From: Gymnogyps californianus
Taxonomy: Eukaryota; Chordata; Aves; Accipitriformes; Cathartidae
Direction of reading: 5' to 3'
Assembly: GCF_018139145.2 (NCBI RefSeq)
Contig: NC_059500.1
Span: 25,711,437-25,775,436, forward strand
DNA length: 64,000 bases
Shown here: piece after piece, positions 52,201-61,208 of the stretch
Layout of the letters: each line of letters starts with the position of its first letter
Numbering within the stretch: position 1 is the stretch's first letter
Position numbers and translations under genes: made by a program
The notes under the pieces: generated by a model
Database searches by the model: none
What the model was told of the DNA's origin: nothing
The model's input: only the letters and a program-made list of their open reading frames with translations

Positions 52201-53969
52201 CAGTATTGCTGCTTTTTCTCTTAATAGCACACCATTTAAAAAACTCCATTCAGAAACAGATACCTTCCCAAACATCTCCCTTGTGATGCTGGACTAAGCC
52301 GTGCTAGCAGCAGTCATAACACACTATGTGATATCATTCCCTTCCAAATGTTTTAATTTCATAAAGCTGGCAGACCTAGTGCTCACAGGCTTTTTAAGAT
52401 TCCCTTTCTGTCTCTCATATTGTTTGTTGTTATTGCCTTTTGTCTTGTGTGCTTGCCTCATCACTATCTGAAACAAATCTGAATCTTGATTTTCATTCTT
52501 CTGTAACCCCTTTTTACTACTCTGACAGCCAAAAGATACTTTTTTACTGGCTTAAATTGCAACTGGTGGAATGCAGAAGAGTCCTCAGATGGAGTAAAAC
52601 TGACCCTAGCAGGATAATGGCCATGTTAAAAGGGCACTACTAACTCAAGCACTGATTGGAAATGACCCTAGCAGTCAATAAGCAATTGAGAGCCATACTG
52701 AAGTTATTCTAAGCTATATCAGGGAGCATGATAGTCCTTGATTGTCCATTGTATTAGGAAAGTTAATGACTCTTGCTGGTTTTCTTGTTCTGTTGCATTC
52801 ACAGAATTGTGTAGGACTGAGCCTGTCTGACAAAGCAGACAAGATTCACCTGAGAGCATAACTTCAAGTCACATTTCAGAAAGACGTGAACATATCTTGC
52901 TGTCACTGTGAACTTCCCAAGAACCATATAGAAACAGGTAGCATATTGAGCCAGTGTACTGCAGTTCCTGAATCAAGACTAGCTAGCTTAAGCCTAACAC
53001 TGAGTTTGTAATGTTCATGTAAAGTACAACTGTTACTCAGTTTTGTCTGTGTCATACAGAGTGAGGTGAGAGAAGGTTCTAGAAACTTTGATACGCAATT
53101 TAAGGCAGGATGTGAATAAAGTGACTCTAAACTGGATCATTTTAGCTCAAAACATTAACCACTCCCCAAAATCCCAAATCTTGACTCCACTTAATTGCTA
53201 TACAAATCCTCAAGTGTTAAAATTCATAGATGTTTCACTAAAACTTTTCCCTAGGAGACCAGAATTTGCTTCAGAGTATTCATACTACTGCCTTGATCCA
53301 TCTATAGTGTATCTTCTTTCTTTTGCCTAAATGCAGAAGAGATTTAATCCAAGTCATATTCTACAATCTCCTTCTCTTGAGGTTTATATTTGACCAGGTG
53401 TTCTTTGACCAAAACTAACACTAATCCTAAGGACAAGGGCATCTGCAAAGTACAAATAAATCAGTTAAGGTCAAACACAGCTGCAAATATAAATATCAAT
53501 GTCCATTTTTATATACCAAATGGTTAGACCACACTGAGAAAGCAAAGATGCCTAGAAGGGATTCACATCCACACACTAGCTGATTGATTAGGATACACGG
53601 TAGCCATTTGGTCAAAAATATGAGTCACTATCCCAGAGAGAGGGACTGAAAAAAATTGTATCTACATAGTGTAGATTTCCTGCTTTCTTTGATGGGTGGA
53701 TAGGGAGCAGTGGGTTCTAACCAAGCTTTGCAAAAATCTTGATGCATTTTACATTAGCATCTAGTTTGGTAGAAATGCACTGATAGCCTTGAAAGTAATA
53801 ACTAAAACCAAGCCAAGCAAGAGTCCTGGTTGGCATCCTGGCCCTTAGCAGATGACTGTATTACTGATCTCAACAAACACTACATTATTGAGTCTTGTTC
53901 CACTGTGTTTCCTTTCTCCCTGGTCAAATTAATGCAACTTTTCTAATATTACAGCCTTGACAAAGTAGC

Positions 53970-54045
53970 TTGTGTATTCTGTTGTTCAGTGGCCACAGCA
54001 CTTGTCTCATAGATGGGAGCAGGGGATTCGAGCACTCTTAACCAG
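53970..54045 (+). mobile_element. Possible tRNA-derived SINE remnant
   Basis: GTTCAGTGGCCACAGCACTTG near 53982 resembles an A-box region, and GGGATTCGAGCAC near 54025 resembles a B box, at about tRNA-like spacing. The order and wording recall tRNA-derived SINEs of reptiles and birds. It is too diverged to be a tRNA gene, and chance resemblance is possible. Confidence 0.3.
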
Positions 54046-55129
54046 GGAAAATACAGCTTTTTGCCTTCAGTCTATCTGACCAAAAAGAATAAAATTTAAT
54101 TGTTCTGCTGTTGAAGTTCCTGTTCAGGAGGAGTGATTTCTTCAGGTGTGTTTGAAATCTGAGGGAAAGATGTTCCGAATGCACAAAGGCTTTCCTTTCA
54201 ATCTTCACCAAACTAACTAGACTCCAGAGAGGGAGGTGATAATTTGGGACATCACTTTCCCTATGAGTTCTTCTTTAACTGCCTCCAGAATTTCCTTGTT
54301 CTGTGTGTTGTGGGGTTTTATTTATTTTATTTTGGATACATATTAGTTCTTTCATACATTGCTTTACACATGCAATATTGTATATAATTGTTCATACATA
54401 GAATAATAAAATGTGTGCTTTTCATATTGACATGCCCACACATTGCTTTTTAATATGCTCTGTACAATTATTAAAGTTAAATTATTAAAATAATTATGTA
54501 CTCTGTAATATCTATTTAAGGAACAAAGACTTCCATAGTTCACTGAGTATACTCACTTCAGAAGAACCAGTCTGAAAGTGATTAAAAAGGATCAGTCTTT
54601 CAAAGGCGAGCTGTTAGAAGAAACACTGTTTCAAAGTATGAGTAATTCCAAAAATATATAAAGATTCTAGCACCTGAAAAGGCACTTGTTACTAATTGTA
54701 ACTAATCCTTTAAATTTTTAGGTTTTTTCATTATGTTAGCTGACAAAATAGTCCCTAAGAGGTTTTAGTCAATGGACAAGCACAGTATTAGTACCCTATC
54801 ATGTGCATTAGGGTAATTCTGGTAATACCAGCTAAGTTACTTCCAACTTGTACCAGCATCAATAAGAATAAAACAGGCTTTTGTATGAAATTTATCAAAA
54901 GTAAAAGACAAACAAAATAACCCTTCACTAATGGAGTTATTAACGAGTGTGTGCATGAAAAGGAATTCCAAACAAAATTGTAACCAATATATTAACAATT
55001 CGCTGAAAGAACAAAAAACACTGAGAAATCCTTCTGAACTCCAATGTATTCTACCAAAATGCCCAGTGCCATCTCAATTGGCTAAAGTTATATAAAGCTA
55101 TGTAATTTCATTTCTGGAGTCCTCTGTGT
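54046..55129. other. Unannotated AT-rich sequence
   Basis: No gene or classified repeat recognised. Confidence 0.5.
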
Positions 55130-55252
55130 TGTGGTTTAACCCCAGCTGGCAACTAAGCACCACACAGCCGCTCGCTCACCCCCCCTGGCCGGGATGGGGA
55201 AGAGAATCAGAAGAGTAAAAGTGAGAAAACTCATGGGTTGAGGTAAAGGCAG

Positions 55253-55258
55253 TTTAAT
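55253..55258 (-). terminator. Candidate poly(A) signal of the 55-kb LTR
   Basis: ATTAAA on the minus strand, about 185 bp downstream of the TATA box. It is the common single-base variant of AATAAA. Confidence 0.45.
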
Positions 55259-55438
55259 TGGTAAAGCAAAAGCTGCGCACACAAGCAAAGCAAAACGAGG
55301 AATTCATTCACCACTTCCCATCGGCAGGCAGGTGTTCAGCCATCTCCAGGAAAGCAGGGCTTCATCACGGCTAACGGTTATTTGGGAAGACAAACACCAT
55401 CACTCCAAACGTCCCCCCCTTCCTTCTTCTTCCCCCAG

Positions 55439-55446
55439 CTTTATAT
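55439..55446 (-). promoter_or_regulatory. TATA box of the 55-kb LTR
   Basis: ATATAAAG on the minus strand, within GCATATAAAGCTGGGGG. Confidence 0.65.
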
Positions 55447-55454
55447 GCTGAGCA

Positions 55455-55462
55455 TGACGTCA
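55455..55462 (-). promoter_or_regulatory. Perfect CRE/ATF palindrome in LTR
   Basis: TGACGTCA, the consensus CREB/ATF binding site, lies 8 bp upstream of the TATA box of the LTR. Family knowledge: such sites drive several retroviral LTRs. Use in this LTR is inferred. Confidence 0.6.
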
Positions 55463-55721
55463 TATGGTATGGGATATCCCTTTGGTCAGTTGGGGTCAGC
55501 TGTCCCAGCTGTGTCCCCTCCCAACTTCTTGTGCACCCCCAGCCTACTCGCTGGTGGGGTGGGGTGAGAGGCAGAAAAGGCCTTGACTCTGTGTAAGCGC
55601 TGCTCAGCAATAAAGAAAACATCCCTGAATTATCAACACTGTTTTCAGCACAAATCCAAAACGTAGCCCCATACTAGCTACTGTGAAGAAAATTAGCTCA
55701 ACCCCAGCCAAAACCAGCACA

Positions 55722-55739
55722 TTCTCCACCCCTTATTCC
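55722..55739 (-). other. Polypurine tract
   Basis: GGAATAAGGGGTGGAGAA on the minus strand directly abuts the TGTG start of the LTR. In retroviruses this tract primes plus-strand DNA synthesis. Two T residues interrupt it. Confidence 0.75.
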
Positions 55740-56060
55740 ATACCATTCATGTCATGCTCAGGTCTCACACTATCCAATACATCATCATTAACCACCACCC
55801 TCCTTCCCATCCTTTGATATAACACATAGATATAGTTCCCCTAGTCTGTGGACCACCCCTGTGAAATGTTTGCAAAATATCCACAAAATGTCCATTGAGT
55901 TCATTTAGTCCATGACTTTGGACTCCACCTGTTAAGGTGGTCACTCAGGACAGGAGAGGTGGTGTGTTGCATGGAGTTATTGGACACCAAAGCCAGCTCA
56001 GGTCAGGCCACTGCTGCACTTGCACTGCTTCTTGTAAGGCTTGTCCTCCATTGGTTCAGG

Positions 56061-56390
56061 TGGTTCCTGTTATAGTAATTCCTATAACATGCAACTCAAA
56101 TCATGGGTAACAACAATTTAAAGGTATATCCATCACAACCTCCACAATAGCCGTGTCCTTTTGGGCCAGGTTACAGGGTTTAACACTGCAATGAACTCCT
56201 CCCCTTTCTCCTAGCCTGGCTAGTAACAAGGGGTGCCTGCTATAGTAATTCCCATAACATGCAACTCAAATCCTGTGTTACAACAATTTAAAGATATTGC
56301 CATTACAATCTCCACCCCAGGTCCCTTTGGACCATCGGGTTTAACATTGCAATGAACTCCTCCCCTTGTCCCTGCTCCGGCTTGGACTTA
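56061..56390 (-). repeat. 170-bp tandem duplication in ERV interior
   Basis: TATAGTAATTCC(T/C)ATAACATGC occurs at 56071 and again at 56241. The units stay homologous through CAACAATTTAAAG, the CTCCAC block and TGCAATGAACTCCTCCCCTT. There are about two units of 170 bp. Confidence 0.85.
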
Positions 56391-56411
56391 TCCACAGACT
56401 GCAGGCCCTTA

Positions 56412-56938
56412 GGGATGTTCCTGCTCCAAGTGGAGCCTTATCTATGACCCACAGACTCTTCAGGGGTATATCTGCTGTTGCATAGACTTATCTACAGCCA
56501 CAGTCGCTTTGAGGTGCACCTGTTCCAGCGTGGCCTCATCCATGGGCCACAATGTCTTTAGAGGTACACCTGCTCCAGCATGGCCTTACCCATGGCTGCA
56601 GTCCCTCCAGGGAAGTACCTGCTCTGTCGTGGGCTTATCCATGGCCACACACTTTGAGGTGCTCCAGCATGACCTCATGCATAGCCACTGATGCTTCAAG
56701 ACATACTTGCTGCAGCATGGACTTATCCAGAGCCGCAGATACTTTGAGGTTTACCTTCTCCAGCGTGGACTTATCCTTGGGCCACAATCCCTTCAGAGGT
56801 ATACCTGCTGCAGCACAGACATAACCATGGCCACAGACACTTTGAGATGTACCTGCTCTGGTGTGGGTTTATCTACAGCCACAGACGCTTTGGGGTGTCC
56901 TGCTCCTGTGTGGACGCATCCACAGGTCACAGTCCTTC
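56412..56938 (-). repeat. 49-bp tandem array in ERV interior
   Basis: About eleven imperfect units with plus-strand anchors of the CCTGCTCCAGCATGG type at about 56421, 56472, 56517, 56567, 56616, 56657, 56703, 56752, 56801, 56850 and 56898. The spacing is mostly 45-51 bp. Each unit has a CTTATCCATGGCCACAG block and a CTTTGAGGT(A/G)TACCTG block. Spacing is not a multiple of three, so a coding role is unlikely. Confidence 0.88.
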
Positions 56939-57171
56939 CAACTCAAGTTCACACTGGAGTTCCAGCCTGTCCAGTACAACAGCACAGAAACTGCAGCAAT
57001 GCCCTGGCCATCTGCCAGCTCAGATGCATCTCCATTGCTGTTATCAAAAAGTTCCCAGGCACAGCAGAGTAAGATGATAAGCAGTACAGTAAGCAGTGAA
57101 AGCAAAAAGCAGCCACTAACAAGCACTAGACTCAAATATACAGTAAGGCAAGCAAGGCTCATGGCAATCAC
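56869..57171 (-). other. Hydrophobic 100-aa open frame in ERV leader
   Basis: An ATG-initiated frame on the minus strand whose first 42 residues are almost all hydrophobic (Leu, Val, Ile, Cys, Ser), followed by a polar part that runs into the first tandem units. I do not recognise it as any retroviral protein. It sits in the leader between the primer-binding-site-like sequence and the array. It may be chance in T-rich sequence. Confidence 0.2.
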
Positions 57172-57268
57172 AGAAGCCTGTCAATTAATAGCTAAACAGC
57201 AAAAACAGCTATAAATTCAATCATCTCGCACATTCCTATCAAACCTGTCGTTATCTCGAACCCTTCAA

Positions 57269-57286
57269 GCCCCACACTGGGCACCA
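57269..57286 (-). other. Lys-type primer-binding-site-like sequence
   Basis: TGGTGCCCAGTGTGGGGC on the minus strand. From memory of retroviral PBS types it differs at three of 18 positions from the site complementary to tRNA-Lys(1,2), as used by betaretrovirus-like (ERVK) elements. No recognisable LTR end abuts it, so the assignment is an inference. Confidence 0.5.
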
Positions 57287-57589
57287 AAAAAGAACAGCTT
57301 TTCCAAACAGGTGTCACATCCTTCTTACTTTTGGGGGTTTGAATGATCTGTTCTACATCTAAATCAATTCCATACAGATAGCTTTGAACCAAATTATTCT
57401 TCAGCGCTTTGTTACTGAATAATCACTGTTACTAAAAACAAGATAAGATATATTTTCTTGCTAGAAACTAAAAGAACAATCAGTGGAGGTTTTCATAAAC
57501 AAATTTTTATAGAGAGAGATACCTAACCCCTAGTATTTCACTTTTCAAACCATGTCAGATCTCAACTACAGCAACAGCTTTTCCAAGGA
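57287..57589. other. Spacer between ERV and LTR-like fragment
   Basis: A minus-strand open frame of 66 aa continues across the primer-binding-site-like sequence (57392-57192) without a recognised domain. No other feature is seen. Confidence 0.4.
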
Positions 57590-57930
57590 CTTCTGACATG
57601 GGACAACTGTGTGAGTCAGCACAGGCAGGGCACAGGAACAACCATAAAACCACGGCTGAAATGCAAAGAGTAAATTTATTTTCATTACCTCACCAACCAG
57701 GGGATACCTGAAGCAGCACCCGGGCAGAGGCACACAAGTGGGGACACAGGCACCGTGGAGCTCAGTCCTTGCTAGCGGATCTCCGAACCTGCTGTTTTCA
57801 CCTGTGTTTCAGGGATTCACACAGACGTAGTTTACCACTGTGCTTTGATCTTTCCCACAGCAGGGCAGGAATCTCGAGCATGTTCGATAGGGTGCCTCAG
57901 AGTCTATCACAGGCCTGTATTATCTAAACA
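57590..57930 (-). mobile_element. LTR-like fragment
   Basis: A GC-richer block with AATAAA on the minus strand (57680-57675) just downstream of the AGGTATCCCCTGGTTGG region, as in a U3/R-U5 portion. Ends are not defined. It is different in sequence from the 55-kb LTR. It could be the remnant 5' end of another ERV or an unrelated repeat. Confidence 0.4.
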
Positions 57931-58984
57931 TAGATGTTCTACTTGTCAAGCGCACAACACTAAACAACCATTAGTATGATATATATGTTTTTCTACACCC
58001 CAGCTGCAAGTCACTTGAGTGTGTTTACAATCCTCCTCACCATTCTTCTGCCATTTTCCCACAACTGATTTTGGAAATGAATGGTAATAACAAATTTGCG
58101 TAAACCCCACAAACAACTGATACATGCAAGAGCTGGAAACCAATCTTCTTAATGATCACTACAAAATAATTGCTTACAGTGGAGAAATCTTTCCTAGGTA
58201 CCATCTAGCTATGCAGAAGGAATAAGCTGGTTTTATAAAGTCATATTTACAATTAGTAATACAAGATAATGCTTAATACATCAATCCAAAAATCTAAAAG
58301 CTCCAGCTGTGGTCTTTTCAATAGATGCCAAAAAGCTATCCAACTGTATCAAATTACGTAATGTTTCATTTATTAGAAAGAATTGGACTCGATCCTAACT
58401 TTATTCAGAGAGTAGAGATTTCATATTGGATAAAAACTTCTTTCTTACTACGTAGTGTTATTTACATTTACAGCAGTATTTAAATGATCAGTAATAACAA
58501 CAGTTACAATTGCCCATAATTTTCTTATGTTTTGCCTTTTAAACTGACACTGATTTTCTGGATACTACTGACGTACTCTGCCACCATTCCTTTTTATCTA
58601 CTACAAGTACACAAGCACATGCAGAGTGCTGTCAAATTTTAATAGTTTGATAATATCCAGATAGATACTGTCTGGGGAGGAGATTTCAACTCTGTGCTTG
58701 AAAGAAAATATATTTTGGCAAATCTTCCTTGACATCCCAGGCAGCCTTGATAAGCAGTGTTATTGTATAGGAGAAACTCTCTTTCACAACTCCATGTAAT
58801 CCTGATAGGAAGCCATCTACATAAAGAAGCTGCATTCTCTTTAAATTCTTAGCCTTGTTAATCAAAATCCATTGACATATTTATGTTGAATTTAACATGA
58901 AGCATTCAGTTCAGTAATTAAAAGCAAATCATGAAATTATTAATTTGGCACCAAACTGATCAAAATTTGTGGTCACTTACAAAG
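57931..58984. other. AT-rich spacer before CR1 cluster
   Basis: No gene or repeat recognised. Confidence 0.5.
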
Positions 58985-59015
58985 GTTCACTAAAAGGTCA
59001 GGAACATAAGTAGCC

Positions 59016-59249
59016 TTGTCCTCTATCCTCCCAGTTGCAGGGAATGATGAGGGAGGAAACAAGAAGACCCAGCAGATCAATACCTGGCTCCGTGACTGGT
59101 GTCACCAGCAGAATTTTGGGTTTTTTGATCATGGGTTGGTCTACACAACACCAGGCCTGCTGGTGACAGACGGGCTCCACCTGTCTCAAAGCGGGAAAAG
59201 GATCTTTGCACAGGAGTTAGCAGGGCTCATTGAAACAGCTTTAAACTAG
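59016..59249 (+). pseudogene. CR1 ORF1 C-terminal fragment (esterase-like domain)
   Basis: The frame ends in INTWLRDWCHQQNFGFFDHG, TPGLLVTDGLHLSQSGKRIF and AQELAGLIETALN followed by a stop. This matches the conserved C-terminus of CR1 ORF1, which carries an SGNH/GDSL-like esterase domain; DGLHLS supplies the Asp and His of the catalytic block V. The N-terminal part, with the oxyanion and Ser blocks, is missing, so this is a fragment. It is in the expected place, about 150 bp before ORF2. Confidence 0.85.
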
Positions 59250-59395
59250 ATTTGAAAAGGGAAAGGGATAAAACCAGGCTTACTAGAGGTAAGCTTGGGG
59301 GCGGCACACCAAGGTTTGAGGGATGGTGTGCTAGCGAGGTCCTTCAGTCTGCTCCACAATGTGCTGAGTACACTGCAGCACATTTGAAACATCTT

Positions 59396-60299
59396 TATAC
59401 TAATGTGCACAGCATGAGGAATAAATGAGGAGCTAGAAGCTTTGGCCGAGTCCCACAGCTATGACACCACTGGCATAACCAAAACCTGGTGAGATGAGTC
59501 CTGTGACTGCTGTGCCATGATAGATGGCTATAGGCTCTTCAGGAGGAATAGGCAGGGCAGATAAGGTGGTGGGGTGGTGCTGTATGTAAGGGAGGGGTTG
59601 GATTGTACGGCTCTTGCAGTTGGCGACGACACAATTGAGCGCCTCTGGGTAAGGATGAAGGGGAAAACAAATAAAGCAGGCATTGTTCTGGGAGTCAGCT
59701 ATCGACCACCCAGCCAGGACAACAACATCAATGAATTATTCTACAAGAGATCAAGGGTTATCTCTAGATCAACTGCCCTTGTCTTTACGGGTGATTATAA
59801 CTTCCCAGACATCAACTGGGAATATCATACAGCTGATAGAAACAGGTCCAAGAAATTTCTGAAGCACGTTGAAGATAACTTCTTGGTGCAGGTACTAAGG
59901 GAGCTGACTAGGAAAGGTGCCCTCCTAGATTTGTTGTTCATAAACAGCGAGGGACTCATGGGCAAAGTGGTGATTGGTAGCTGTCTTGGTCACAGTAACC
60001 ATGGAGTAGCTGAGTTTCAAATTGTTGGCAATAGGAGGAAAACCGCCAGCAAAACTTCGACCCTGAATATGGAGAGAGTAGACTTCGGGCTGCTGAAGGA
60101 CCCAATTAGTAAGGTCCCCTGGGAATCTCTTTGTGAAGGTATTGGGATACATGAATGCTGGTCACTTTTTAAAAGCCATCTCTTAAGAGCACAGAAGTGG
60201 GCAATTCCAAAGTGTTGGAAGTCAAGCAAGCAGGGCAGAAGGCCAGCGTGGCTAGGCAGGGATCTTCTTGTAGAACTTAGGTGGAAAAGGAAAGTTTAA
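59396..60299 (+). pseudogene. CR1 ORF2 endonuclease domain, inactivated
   Basis: An apurinic-type endonuclease domain. The start NVHSMRNK (about 59402) is followed by a stop and a frameshift. The motif that should read GITETWWDES reads GITKTW-stop-DES: the catalytic Glu is Lys (codon 59481-59483, AAA) and the second Trp is TGA (59490-59492). Downstream is a clean 241-aa open stretch (59574-60299) with GGGVVLYVREGLDC, FTGDYNFPDINW (Asp and Asn kept, 59793-59801) and LLDLLFINSEGLMGKVVIGS. The terminal SDH motif reads SNH (Asn codon 59997-59999). The endonuclease normally nicks the target to prime reverse transcription; this copy has lost at least two active-site residues. Confidence 0.93.
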
Positions 60300-61208
60300 G
60301 GATATTGGAAACAAGTATAGGCAACATGGGAGGACTACAGAGATGTTGTTCATCACTGCAGGGAGAAAATTCGTGCAACCAAAGCTTGATTAGAGTTCAA
60401 GCTGGCCAGCACTGTGAAGGACAAGAAAAAGGGCTTTTTTAAACATGTTAATAGCAAAAGGAGAATCAGAGGTAACATTGGTCTGTTGCTTGATGAGGTT
60501 GGTCACCTCACAAATAGGGACATAGACAAAGCAGAGACATTTAACGCCTTCTTCGCCTCTGTCTTCAACACAGATGATGGGCCCTGGGACCCCCGGAGCC
60601 CTGTGTTGGAAGACAGTGACTAGGGGGACAATAAACTCCCAGCTGACCCTGAGCTTGTTCAAAACTTGCTGCTCGATGTGGATGTGCATAAATCTATGGG
60701 GCCTGATGGGATTCATCCCAGGGTACCAAAAGAGCTGGCCGATGTCATCACGGGACCTCTCTCCATTATTTTTCAACGGTCTTGGGAGTCTGGAGAGGTC
60801 CCAGTTGACTGGAAGCTGACAAATGCCCCAAATTTCAAGAAGGGTAAGAAGAAAGACCCTAGTAATTACAGGCTTGTCAGTCTCACTTCAGTGCCTGGTA
60901 AATTATGGAGAAGGTTATTCTGGGAGTTATTGAAAAACACTTGAGAGACAATGCAGTCATTGGTCATAGCTAGCACAAGTTCACGAGGCGAAAGTCCTGC
61001 TTAACTGACTTAATTTCCTTTTATGACAAAGTCACCCATCTAGTCGACCAAGGTAAGCCAGTAGATATAGGATTCTGGATTTTAGCAAAGCTTTTGATAC
61101 TGTCTCTCACAGTATCCTTCTGGATAAACTGTTCAGCACACAGTTAGACAAGTCCATAATATGCTGGGTGAGCAATTGGCTGACGGGTCAGGCTCAAAGG
61201 GTTATAGT
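60300..61208 (+). pseudogene. CR1 ORF2 reverse transcriptase N-terminal part, decayed
   Basis: Blocks in order: KKGFFKHVNSKR and ETFNAFFASVFN (60414-60623), then in another frame KSMGPDGIHPRVPKELADV, GEVPVDWKL, FKKGKKKDPSNYRLVSLTSV (60666-60944), then further frame changes through SFYDKVTHLV and a motif A-like region near 61078-61110 before the element breaks off. Canonical PIFKKG and NYRPVSL are altered. At least three frame disruptions are visible, so no enzyme is made. Confidence 0.9.

Larger units (their letters stand above)
43148..53969. other. Long AT-rich stretch with no supported gene
   Basis: Eleven kilobases without a recognisable exon or classified transposon. It contains a (TTTG)n tract (48340-48383), T-runs (46826-46865 and 49272-49289) and short open frames up to 122 aa with no recognised domain. 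The 122-aa minus-strand frame at 51881-52249 has a hydrophobic segment but no other support. Confidence 0.5.
55130..55721 (-). mobile_element. 3' LTR of widespread avian ERV family
   Basis: This is an LTR of about 592 bp reading TGTGCTGGTTTTGGC at its 5' end (55721) and ending GGGGTTAAACCACA at 55130. It is recognised as an LTR family widespread in bird genomes. The TATA box and a poly(A) signal (ATTAAA, 55258-55253) are in the expected order, and a polypurine tract abuts its 5' end, which marks it as the 3' LTR. It is well preserved. Confidence 0.9.
55130..57286 (-). mobile_element. ERV derivative with 3' LTR but no coding genes
   Basis: On the minus strand the visible parts, in order, are: a primer-binding-site-like sequence (57286-57269), about 330 bp of leader-like sequence, a 49-bp tandem array (56938-56412), a 170-bp duplication (56390-56061), a region leading to a polypurine tract (55739-55722) and the 3' LTR (55721-55130). 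A 5' LTR identical to the 3' one is not present beyond 57286. About 1.55 kb of internal sequence holds no gag, protease, polymerase or envelope similarity, so this is either a deeply deleted provirus or a non-autonomous ERV. It has no coding capacity for replication proteins. Confidence 0.8.
58985..61208 (+). mobile_element. CR1 LINE segment 1 with ORF1 end, endonuclease and RT start
   Basis: Plus-strand CR1 that extends much further 5' than usual. It holds the C-terminal end of ORF1 (to 59249), the inter-ORF spacer (59250-59395), the ORF2 endonuclease (59396-60000s), the linker and the RT fingers and motif A region. It breaks off inside the RT near an A5G3 run at 61205-61212, where the sequence switches to a second CR1 copy. 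It has no 3' end of its own at that point. Confidence 0.92.

Noticed and set aside
51881..52249. 122-aa minus-strand frame with a hydrophobic stretch
   Set aside because: No similarity recognised and composition fits AT-rich noncoding DNA.
53970..54045. Functional tRNA gene
   Set aside because: Only A- and B-box-like wording is present; acceptor, anticodon and T stems do not pair properly by eye.
56412..56938. CRISPR-like array or in-frame protein repeats in the 49-bp units
   Set aside because: Units are contiguous and degenerate with no unique spacers. Spacing varies and is not a multiple of three, and the context is an ERV in a vertebrate genome.
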